NCBI GenBank assembly: GCA_016762975.1
Contig: JAESUV010000111.1
Location: 1-5,566, forward strand
Direction: 5' to 3'
Source: Gammaproteobacteria bacterium
Lineage (GTDB): Bacteria > Pseudomonadota > Gammaproteobacteria > Pseudomonadales > Pseudohongiellaceae
Length of the DNA stretch: 5,566 nt
Part shown: positions 1 through 5,566 of the stretch, piece by piece
How the letters are laid out: the number at the start of each line of letters is the position of its first letter
Numbering within the stretch: the first letter of the stretch is position 1
Program-made: the position numbers and the translations under genes
Notes under the pieces: model-generated
Told to the model about the DNA's origin: nothing
Databases searched by the model: none
Seen by the model: the letters and a program-made list of their open reading frames with translations, nothing else

Positions 1-103
1 CTACAGTAGAGCCCGTTGCTATACCGCCGGTCGCCCCAGCAAAGGCTGTAAGGCTGGCGTTCTTGATGAATGTTCTTCTATTGATGCCTGCGGATTTGGC
101 CAT
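1..103 (-). CDS. Tat-exported protein, N-terminal fragment (cut by window edge)
   Basis: Only the first 34 codons are visible, starting at the ATG at 103 and reading leftward off the window. The peptide begins MAKSAGINRRTFIKNASLTA and continues as a small-residue stretch (FAGATGGIATGSTV). NRRTFIK at residues 8-14 fits the twin-arginine consensus (RRxF followed by hydrophobic and Lys), and the following Ala/Gly/Thr-rich segment fits the mildly hydrophobic core of a Tat leader. The protein is therefore probably folded in the cytoplasm, often with a cofactor, and then sent to the periplasm. The start is supported by AGGGG at 110-114, six bases upstream. No cleavage site or catalytic domain is in view, so I cannot name the enzyme. 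It points the same way as the acylase upstream of it, but the gap of almost 500 bp and its own candidate promoter suggest separate transcription. Confidence 0.8.
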   Translation of the reverse strand, partial: MAKSAGINRRTFIKNASLTAFAGATGGIATGSTV

Positions 104-137
104 TCTTATCCCCTAATTATTATTAGACCTTTTTTAC

Positions 138-165
138 AGCATATAGCAACTAGGGGCCGTGTAAA
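138..165 (-). promoter_or_regulatory. Candidate sigma70 promoter for the left-edge Tat gene
   Basis: Read on the minus strand, TTTACA (160-165) and TATGCT (138-143) are separated by 16 bases, matching the -35 consensus at 5 of 6 and the -10 consensus at 4 of 6. Transcription would begin near 131, leaving a leader of about 28 bases with the ribosome site AGGGG before the ATG at 103. Position and orientation suit the gene. This is motif matching by eye only. Confidence 0.35.
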
Positions 166-245
166 GTCATTCTGGCCCTGAAATTTACGGCATTTCTCTA
201 CTGAACCTACATCTTCTCGGACATTGCCTTACCGACAAATTTTGA

Positions 246-264
246 CATGAATTTGCAAATTATG
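246..264. repeat. Palindromic operator-like element
   Basis: AATTTGCAAATT at 250-261 is a perfect 12-bp palindrome. The flanking CAT (246-248) and ATG (262-264) are also complementary if the G at 249 is bulged, giving a 15-bp imperfect dyad. It partly overlaps the TTGACA at 242-247. Dyads of this size are typical of dimeric repressor sites, but it is over 80 bp from the best promoter candidate and no regulator gene is present in the window. Confidence 0.3.
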
Positions 265-595
265 CGTTTCATCTGCCTCAAAAACTTAGAGAAAAACTAA
301 GGAGCCTCTCACTAAAACCCATTACGGACTTGAGGTCGGTCGACGCTTTTCTGGAAACTGAAGTTTCAGCATTTAACTGCAGAAAAAAGATCTCTAGAGA
401 AATTCCAAAATTACTGTCCAATGACAATACAAGCAAAGTGGTTTTGAGCTATTCGGTCCCTACTTCAGTGCCGCACCGGCGATATGCCAATATAGCAGGG
501 CAAGCCGGTGGTCAGAATGAGCAATCAATGCGCAGGAATTGAGAGAGAGAGGCAACTAATCAGCACACGAACTTGCCCCTCCTATCCATCACTCA

Positions 596-2914
596 CTAGT
601 AACGTAAAATTTCTTCCCTAATCTGCTGAGCTGCAATCTGTTCATCAGTAAAGGGCAGATCAACCCACTGACTCTGCGAATACAATTTCGTCATATCAGA
701 GAAGAATTCCGAATCCGCTTCTGGAGATTGTGAATAAGTAAGGATGGCCTTAGCATTGGGCGTGCCATCAGCATTCCAAGTCACTGCTTGAATATAGCTA
801 TTGCCATGACGGACAGGATTGTAGCCACCCTTGTCTGCATCAAAGCGAGACGTGATTACACTGAACATACCCTGCCCACCTGCACCTCCTGGTATACCGA
901 TCTTGTCATCGTTGCGTAGAACAAACTGCACATCTCCCCATTTTGCATCCAACGGTATGCCTGCTTCGCTCAATGAGGCAACTGCCTCGCGCAAAGATTT
1001 TGTAATGAACTCCTGCGTGGCTGGCTCTTCTATCTTCAAACCGCTGGGCGTGTGAACAGGATTATTCACATCGAAAGGAATCAAGTAGTGGTCACTCAGT
1101 GTTGCGGCTGCGGACCAAAACCGATTGAAGATCGCCGCACCAACACTATCCAGATCTTGTCGCCTGTCCCATCGCGCTAAAATGTCACAAGCTTCCTGCA
1201 GGTCATCATTCTCTACACAGACAGTGAGAATGTCATCCAAAAAAACTTCGGCGCCGTAGTGGCGATGATTAAAGAGCAAATTCTGCACTGTGGCCTGATT
1301 GAATTTGCCTTTCCCGTTTAGTACCTCTTCAACAAACTTTAAACCTGCACGTGTTCGCAGCGAGCGAGTTTGTTGTTCATTACCAATAATAGGAGAAAAG
1401 CCCTCAAGCCTATTGTCTGGATTAGACAGCCAGTACGAATCGTTACTGTTACTCACATAGGTGTCAGTAATCAGACTCGGCTGATCTGTAGGCGGCATCA
1501 AACCGGGATAGGCCGCTCGCGAATCGATTTGCCAATCACAAGTAGGATCCGAACCATTGAGAGTGATTACTCGCGACGCATTTTCTGTGTCCACTGCACA
1601 GCGCTCTATTAATTCCGCTGAGACATTTGGTATAGCCGACATGTCAGCATAGAGAGCGCCTCCATCTGCATCCGCGGCAATCGTATTTACAAATGCCGCC
1701 CCCTGATGAGTGGCCAGCGCATCACGTAGCTCCTCTACGTTACGCGCGCTGTTTATATCCTTGTACTGATCAGCTGAGCGATAGTTCTCGTAATTCACAT
1801 CGCGCATCACATAAACGTACTGATCGTTCCACGGCGTAGTCTCTCCAACAACAACCGGACCAAGGTGCGTCATGTGTATGGTGCGACTAATTGGCTCCGC
1901 ATCCGTTTCAACGTCAACCTGCAAAGCTTCAATATTGTGTACTTCATCCCCAAGCCGATAAGCCATGGGATTGCCTTCAACCAGGTCGAGCCGGAACATA
2001 GTAAAACGCAGCGCAGTAGACACGGTATGTGACCAAGCCACATCCTTAGTAAAACCGATCGCGATCCGAGACGTGGTCACCAAACTAGCGCCCATAACAT
2101 CAACTTCACCGGGAAGGGTAAGGTGAGCAATGTGAAATCTCGAAGGGCCGTGCCAAGGGTAGTGAGGATTACCTAGAAGAATGCCGCGGCCACTCTCGGT
2201 CAATGCACTACCAAAGCCCAGTGCGTTACTGCCGATCATCTCGGGATCAACGAAGAGATCAAGAGCATTCAACTGCGCTAATTCGAGACCATGCTGCGCG
2301 GTCGCTATTTCATTGGTAACACGGCCTAGGCCGTAACGAATACCCACTCCTATTGCTATTCTCGCTATGTCTCTTTCAGTAATAGGGGTAATCCATGGCG
2401 CGTTGTTACAAGAAGCAGGCATATTGCCCGCCTGTGTTTCAATAAAATTGTTATAGCCGGCAACGTAACCCGCATCCATTTCGTGACTTTCGCTGAAACC
2501 GTAAGCCAGATATTCGTCTATTTTACTTTGATGCAACAGCGCGCGGTGAAATGCATCGGCATTAACATGACTCTCGGTTGCACCGAAATACTTCGCCTGC
2601 TCGCCACGAACGGTAATAAACTCGCGAGCCAGAACACAGATAGTGTTCGTTGCAATGGCGTGAGCAAAGCCGTACCCCAGACCTTCCCAATTATCCGCTT
2701 TAATATGTGGAATTCCGTGAGTTGTCCACCGAATCTGAACTTCATTAGGAGCGCTCAAATTTTCGATTCCCGCGGATATGGAATCGACCTCAACCACAGT
2801 CGAATCTGAAGATTCTGGCGTACAAGCGGAAATCAGTACCGCGAGAGAAAAAGGAATAACCACAGCATTGAATGTGTTCTTCGACAGCATTGACAAATAC
2901 GAGATTGAGCGCAT
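596..2914 (-). CDS. Penicillin acylase family (PvdQ-like) amidohydrolase, predicted lipoprotein
   Basis: This is a 772-residue Ntn-hydrolase of the penicillin/acyl-homoserine-lactone acylase family. Such enzymes remove an acyl chain from an amide in the periplasm after self-cleavage into alpha and beta chains. Residues 1-30 form a signal ending in LISA-C31, a lipobox; Thr at +2 would favour outer-membrane sorting in a gammaproteobacterium. The alpha region spans about 32-228. Cleavage should fall before Ser229 in MIG-SNALG. Compared from memory with PvdQ, Ser229, His251 (NPHYPW), Val298 (SHTV) and Asn491 (NSND) match the nucleophile beta-Ser1, beta-His23, beta-Val70 and beta-Asn269. Cys439/459 and Cys566/576 match Cys pairs in PvdQ, suggesting disulfides; Cys93/169 may form a third. 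The IPGG motif (674-677) and the GNSYIQ motif (704-709) are also conserved. I start at 2914 because AGAGG lies seven bases upstream and the signal peptide begins there; an in-frame start at 3082 would add 56 residues and bury the signal. Substrate unknown: AHL, lipopeptide or another amide. Confidence 0.9.
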   Translation of the reverse strand: MRSISYLSMLSKNTFNAVVIPFSLAVLISACTPESSDSTVVEVDSISAGIENLSAPNEVQIRWTTHGIPHIKADNWEGLGYGFAHAIATNTICVLAREFITVRGEQAKYFGATESHVNADAFHRALLHQSKIDEYLAYGFSESHEMDAGYVAGYNNFIETQAGNMPASCNNAPWITPITERDIARIAIGVGIRYGLGRVTNEIATAQHGLELAQLNALDLFVDPEMIGSNALGFGSALTESGRGILLGNPHYPWHGPSRFHIAHLTLPGEVDVMGASLVTTSRIAIGFTKDVAWSHTVSTALRFTMFRLDLVEGNPMAYRLGDEVHNIEALQVDVETDAEPISRTIHMTHLGPVVVGETTPWNDQYVYVMRDVNYENYRSADQYKDINSARNVEELRDALATHQGAAFVNTIAADADGGALYADMSAIPNVSAELIERCAVDTENASRVITLNGSDPTCDWQIDSRAAYPGLMPPTDQPSLITDTYVSNSNDSYWLSNPDNRLEGFSPIIGNEQQTRSLRTRAGLKFVEEVLNGKGKFNQATVQNLLFNHRHYGAEVFLDDILTVCVENDDLQEACDILARWDRRQDLDSVGAAIFNRFWSAAATLSDHYLIPFDVNNPVHTPSGLKIEEPATQEFITKSLREAVASLSEAGIPLDAKWGDVQFVLRNDDKIGIPGGAGGQGMFSVITSRFDADKGGYNPVRHGNSYIQAVTWNADGTPNAKAILTYSQSPEADSEFFSDMTKLYSQSQWVDLPFTDEQIAAQQIREEILRY

Positions 2915-2921
2915 GAGTGAG

Positions 2922-2926
2922 CCTCT
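2922..2926 (-). promoter_or_regulatory. Ribosome binding site deciding the acylase start
   Basis: AGAGG on the minus strand ends seven bases before the ATG at 2914. This spacing, and the lipoprotein signal that begins at this ATG, argue against the longer in-frame start at 3082. Confidence 0.6.
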
Positions 2927-3019
2927 AGGTCTTGATGGACAGATATCTTGACTGGTGATTGAGCATACACCATGCACTGCAAACTTAAATAGTTGGAATA
3001 GAGGCGCAGATTTACTCTT

Positions 3020-3035
3020 TGCAACCGGTATTGCA
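3020..3035. repeat. Inverted repeat TGCAA-N6-TTGCA in the divergent region
   Basis: Five-base half sites TGCAA (3020-3024) and TTGCA (3031-3035) flank a six-base centre, ccggta. The element sits between the two candidate promoters, where a dimeric regulator could control both directions. Five-base arms are short enough to arise by chance. Confidence 0.25.
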
Positions 3036-3189
3036 CAGGGCCTCGAACTTAAACCTGCAATAAAGCCTGCGGGATCACGCATTCCACATCGGCTACGAAA
3101 GCCTCAGCCACACCACGGGTATCAACCACTAACAAATGACTTCCGCAAACCATCGAAAATAGCATAAAGTAAGCCCTCACCGAGACTTT

Positions 3190-3193
3190 GGAG
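3190..3193 (+). promoter_or_regulatory. Ribosome binding site deciding the DUF1800 start
   Basis: GGAG is followed nine bases later by the ATG at 3203. The in-frame TTG at 3188 overlaps this sequence and has no ribosome site of its own, so the ATG is preferred. Confidence 0.6.
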
Positions 3194-3202
3194 AAAGCCC
3201 TC

Positions 3203-5047
3203 ATGCTTCGAGGACCCTATAAGACTGTAGCTCTCAGCAGCATTGCGCTCACGGCACTTATCAGTGCCGTATTCACATTGCCAGCACTTGCACAAAAAGG
3301 TGGTATTGACCGCTGGCAGGGCGACCTGTCCTCCATCTCAGCCACTGACTGGAATTACGCCGCCGCCGCCCATCTGCTAGAACGAGCCGGCTTCGGTGGC
3401 ACTCCCGATCAAATACAGGCGCTTGCAGCCATGCCACTCACCGCAGCTGTGAAGGGCCTGGTACATTTCGAGTCTGCAAATAACGACCACCTTCCCCCAT
3501 TCGAACATTCCGGCATTCATGACCCAGGGCTGGAGCCCTTCCCTCCCAGCCGCCCAGCAACTACAGAGCTCGCAAAAGAAACAGGCGAAGCACTGGGGGT
3601 TAAAGTAAAGCCCGCAGGAAACAGGCGCTTGCAACCCGTGGTGAACAAGTTCTTCTACTGGCTAAGAGCCAGCAGACTAGAAACCAATCGTGTTAACTAT
3701 TGGTGGGCCAACCGCATGGTCGCTTCGAATAATCCTCTGCAGGAAAAAATGGCACTTTTCTGGCACGGACACTACGCCATCAACGAGAGCAAGGTACGGG
3801 ACTACCGCAAACTCCTAGGCGAATTGGAATTGTTTCATGAAATGGGCACTGGCAGTTTTCACGATCTGATGATCGCCGTAGCGCAAGATCCCGCCATGCT
3901 GTCTTTTCTCGATGCCGGTGTGAATGTTAAGGGCGCTGCGAATGAAAATTTCGCCCGCGAGATCATGGAACTGTTCACCATGGGCGTGGGTAATTATTCG
4001 GAAACCGACATTCGCGAGGCCGCAAGAGCTTTTACCGGCTGGAATTATGTCGACCTCGAATTCGTTATCAACGAAGAGCAACACGATGACGGCGTGAAGA
4101 ATTTTCTAGGCCACAGCGACAATTTCGATGGTGTCGAAATTATTGACCTAATTATGGAACAACCGGTTACGGCTGAATATATCGCCGGGAAAATTTATCG
4201 TTTCTTCGTGAGAGAAGAATTGAGCCCAGCTCTCGCCAAGGAGTTAGGCGACACGTTTAGAGAAGCTGACTACGATGTGGCAACTCTCTTGGAAACTATT
4301 TTCCTCTCCAAAGATTTTTACAGCGCGCCTTCGGTCGGCAGCCAGATAAAAAGTCCGGTGCATTTAGCTATCTCCACCTATCGAAAACTCGGATTAGAAA
4401 GCGTACCTGGCGTGCCTGACTTTAACCGAGCAACCGGCGCGCTCAGCCAGTCATTGTTTCGGCCACCGACTGTAGCTGGCTGGGCCGGCGGACGCAGCTG
4501 GATGACTCCTGGACTTTTACTAGAGCGCGGCAATTTCGCTCGCGACGTACTGTTTCCCGATATTAATTTTGTACCGCCAGACAGAGTCAATGGTAGCGCA
4601 GAAATTCGCAGCGTTGCCGATCGAATTCGACAAGGCTTGGACATCACCTCCGCGACCCAACCATCCTCACTCGTCGAAGGCGGCATCATGGCAGAGTCCA
4701 ATATGCTGGCCGACCGCGACGAAGAATTTAATACGCGATACGGTAGTTTTCGCGGCTGGCAGATGGCGATCGAAAAAGTAATACCTATACCCCGCCATAC
4801 TGCTCGGTTAAATCTCAGCAAAATGCTTAACGAGCGCGGTGTAGAGAATACCAGCGAGGCGGTAGACTATCTGCTGGCCAGATTCATGAATGTGCAACCA
4901 AGTAGTAGCACTCGAAGCATGCTAATTAATTTTCTCGACAAGGATCTGGGTACGTCGAGTATTACCGAAGCACAATCTTACATGGAAGATTCTCTGCGCT
5001 TAGTGCTGCACTTAATAATGAGTCAACCCGAGTATCAATTAGGCTAA
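3203..5047 (+). CDS. DUF1800 domain-containing exported protein
   Basis: This 614-residue protein carries the DUF1800 domain, whose biochemical function is not established. Residues 1-30 form a Sec signal peptide: basic MLRGPYK, a hydrophobic core, and the cleavage motif ALA before Gln31. Family landmarks appear in order: AAHLLERAGFGGTP (55-68), FWHGHYA (186-192), NENFAREIMELFTMGVGNYS (247-266), the adjoining REAARAFTGWNY (271-282), FFVRE (334-338), IKSPVHLA (382-389), the RPPTVAGWAGGRSWM block (420-434) and a C-terminal QPEYQL (608-613). The domain appears complete with no frameshift. The residues at 96-145 form a Pro-rich, charged linker. The start at 3203 is chosen for its GGAG site and because the signal peptide begins there; a TTG at 3188 would add five residues. 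The DUF1501 gene follows after 43 bp on the same strand. Adjacent DUF1800 and DUF1501 genes are common in Gram-negative genomes, so the two products probably work together outside the cytoplasm. Confidence 0.93.
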   Translation: MLRGPYKTVALSSIALTALISAVFTLPALAQKGGIDRWQGDLSSISATDWNYAAAAHLLERAGFGGTPDQIQALAAMPLTAAVKGLVHFESANNDHLPPFEHSGIHDPGLEPFPPSRPATTELAKETGEALGVKVKPAGNRRLQPVVNKFFYWLRASRLETNRVNYWWANRMVASNNPLQEKMALFWHGHYAINESKVRDYRKLLGELELFHEMGTGSFHDLMIAVAQDPAMLSFLDAGVNVKGAANENFAREIMELFTMGVGNYSETDIREAARAFTGWNYVDLEFVINEEQHDDGVKNFLGHSDNFDGVEIIDLIMEQPVTAEYIAGKIYRFFVREELSPALAKELGDTFREADYDVATLLETIFLSKDFYSAPSVGSQIKSPVHLAISTYRKLGLESVPGVPDFNRATGALSQSLFRPPTVAGWAGGRSWMTPGLLLERGNFARDVLFPDINFVPPDRVNGSAEIRSVADRIRQGLDITSATQPSSLVEGGIMAESNMLADRDEEFNTRYGSFRGWQMAIEKVIPIPRHTARLNLSKMLNERGVENTSEAVDYLLARFMNVQPSSSTRSMLINFLDKDLGTSSITEAQSYMEDSLRLVLHLIMSQPEYQLG

Positions 5048-5079
5048 TTCTACAAATAGTTAGCTCATGAAAAGTTAAT

Positions 5080-5083
5080 GAGG
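5080..5083 (+). promoter_or_regulatory. Ribosome binding site of the DUF1501 gene, possibly within a weak hairpin
   Basis: GAGG ends seven bases before the ATG at 5091. CTCAT at 5064-5068 is complementary to ATGAG at 5078-5082, so a 5-bp stem with a nine-base loop could cover part of the site. The 43-bp spacer after the DUF1800 stop has no terminator-like hairpin with a T-run, consistent with read-through from DUF1800 into DUF1501. Confidence 0.5.
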
Positions 5084-5090
5084 CCAGCCA

Positions 5091-5566
5091 ATGAAAAAAA
5101 ATAGAAAAGACAAAACACTAGGTCGCCGCGCACTATTAGCCAGCATGGCCAGCCTCAGCGCGTTGAGCATGGTGCCACCCGCCTTCGCTCAGGCAGCAAG
5201 AGCTGCTGCCACTCAAGCTACAGCCAGCGGCAAGGTGCTTGTCATACTCGAGCTCTCCGGCGGCAACGATGGCTTGAATACCGTCGTGCCCTACGGCGAC
5301 GACGCCTACTATCAACAGCGGCCAAATATAGGCATTTCCAAGAACGAATTACTACTCATCGACGATCACTTTGGATTCAATCCTGGCATGACTGGATTCG
5401 AGCGCCTCTACAAAGACGGCAAGCTGGCCATCGTCCACGGCTGCGGTTACGAGAACCCCTCCTATTCTCACTTCACGTCCATGGCTTACTGGCATACGGC
5501 TGCGCCTAATAGTGGCGACGAATATGGCTGGGTTGGCAAGCTCGCCGACGCGATAGCACCATCCGC
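5091..5566 (+). CDS. DUF1501 domain-containing protein with Tat-like leader (3' end beyond window)
   Basis: The first 158 codons are visible; family members are usually about 400-450 residues, so roughly a third is here. The leader has a basic start (MKKNRKDK), a twin arginine in LGRRALLA (10-17), a moderate hydrophobic core, and a likely cleavage after AFA at residue 33, all fitting Tat export. The mature part opens with the family hallmark LELSGGNDGLNTVVPY (53-68). FGFNPGM (94-100), LAIVHGCGYENPSYSHF (112-128) and YWHTA (133-137) follow as expected for DUF1501. The family is related to the alkaline phosphatase/sulfatase fold, in which an early Asp such as Asp60 of GGNDG would be a metal ligand; that is family inference, and the rest of the site is outside the window. 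The gene is the second in an operon with DUF1800. Its substrate and reaction are not known. Confidence 0.9.
   Translation, partial: MKKNRKDKTLGRRALLASMASLSALSMVPPAFAQAARAAATQATASGKVLVILELSGGNDGLNTVVPYGDDAYYQQRPNIGISKNELLLIDDHFGFNPGMTGFERLYKDGKLAIVHGCGYENPSYSHFTSMAYWHTAAPNSGDEYGWVGKLADAIAPS

Larger units (their letters stand above)
104..595. other. Long intergenic region (about 490 bp) without a convincing gene
   Basis: This lies between the start of the left-edge gene and the stop of the acylase, both on the minus strand. It contains the candidate promoter at 138-165, a perfect palindrome AATTTGCAAATT at 250-261, a TTGACA at 242-247 without a good -10 partner, and a strong ribosome-site sequence AAGGAG at 299-304 with no start codon at a useful distance. 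There is a small hairpin GAAAC-TGAA-GTTTC at 354-367, the palindrome TCTCTAGAGA at about 391-400, and a (GA)5 run from 541. A plus-strand frame is open from 246 to 542, but its only usable start is a TTG at 330 without a ribosome site and the peptide resembles no family I know. I see no hairpin followed by a T-run that would serve as an intrinsic terminator for the acylase. Confidence 0.6.
2915..3202. promoter_or_regulatory. Divergent control region between the acylase and the DUF1800-DUF1501 operon
   Basis: These 288 bp must hold the promoters of both transcription units. For the plus strand, ATGACT (3136-3141) and TAGCAT (3160-3165) with an 18-base spacer give a 4/6 plus 4/6 sigma70 candidate about 38 bases before the DUF1800 start. 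For the minus strand, TTTAAG (2984-2989) and TATGCT (2962-2967), 16 bases apart, are a weaker candidate about 48 bases before the acylase start. An inverted repeat TGCAA-N6-TTGCA lies at 3020-3035 between the two. Four copies of an AAAGCC-type motif start at 3062, 3098, 3170 and 3194. None of these is strong enough to be called with certainty. Confidence 0.4.

Noticed and set aside
391..400. TCTCTAGAGA palindrome followed on the minus strand by a T-run
   Set aside because: As a hairpin it would leave at most three base pairs around a four-base loop, too weak for an intrinsic terminator.
330..542. 70-codon TTG-started frame as a real gene
   Set aside because: There is no ribosome site near the TTG and no recognisable domain; kept only as a low-interest finding.
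541..551. (GA)5 dinucleotide run
   Set aside because: Too short to call a phase-variable microsatellite, and no gene or promoter depends on its length.
552..580. Possible terminator after the acylase (GGCAA/TTGCC inverted repeat)
   Set aside because: The stem is only five pairs with a 17-base loop and is followed by a TC repeat rather than a T-run.
2483..2809. 108-codon plus-strand frame inside the acylase gene
   Set aside because: It is antisense to conserved acylase alpha-chain sequence, has no ribosome site and no family resemblance.
2915..3082. 56-residue N-terminal extension of the acylase from an ATG at 3082
   Set aside because: It would bury the lipoprotein signal inside the protein, and the ATG at 2914 has a good AGAGG site and starts a complete signal peptide.
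3188..3202. TTG start adding five residues to the DUF1800 protein
   Set aside because: The TTG overlaps the GGAG that serves the ATG at 3203 and has no ribosome site of its own.
4378..4821. 147-codon open frame antisense to DUF1800
   Set aside because: It lies wholly inside a well-supported gene with clear family motifs; its translation is low-complexity Ser/Arg-rich and resembles no family.

Overview
The window is most likely from a Gram-negative, probably marine-type gammaproteobacterium with moderate GC. This is inferred from the gene families, a diderm-style lipoprotein signal, two Tat leaders and typical Shine-Dalgarno spacing; no rRNA or other marker is present. All four genes that can be supported encode exported proteins, so the window is an envelope/periplasm neighbourhood.

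Layout. At the left edge (1-103, minus) is the first 34 codons of a Tat-exported protein of unknown type that runs off the window. A stretch of about 490 bp without a convincing gene follows (104-595). It holds a plausible promoter for the left gene, a perfect 12-bp palindrome and a weak open frame. Next is a complete penicillin-acylase-family (Ntn-hydrolase) lipoprotein on the minus strand (596-2914). It aligns closely with the PvdQ type of acyl-homoserine-lactone/lipopeptide acylase and keeps all the catalytic positions. A 288-bp divergent intergenic region (2915-3202) separates it from a plus-strand operon: a complete Sec-exported DUF1800 protein (3203-5047), then a DUF1501 protein with a Tat-like leader (5091 onward), cut by the right edge.

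How they may work together. DUF1800 and DUF1501 proteins are commonly encoded side by side and probably act together outside the cytoplasm, but their biochemical role is not established. The acylase should cut an amide-linked acyl chain in the periplasm. The acylase and the pair share one divergent control region, so co-regulation is possible, but nothing in the sequence proves a shared pathway. No mobile element, CRISPR array, rRNA or tRNA is visible. The most interesting points are the lipid-anchored PvdQ-like acylase with intact catalytic and disulfide residues, its placement opposite a DUF1800/DUF1501 pair of unknown function, and a few dyad or repeat elements in the two intergenic regions.
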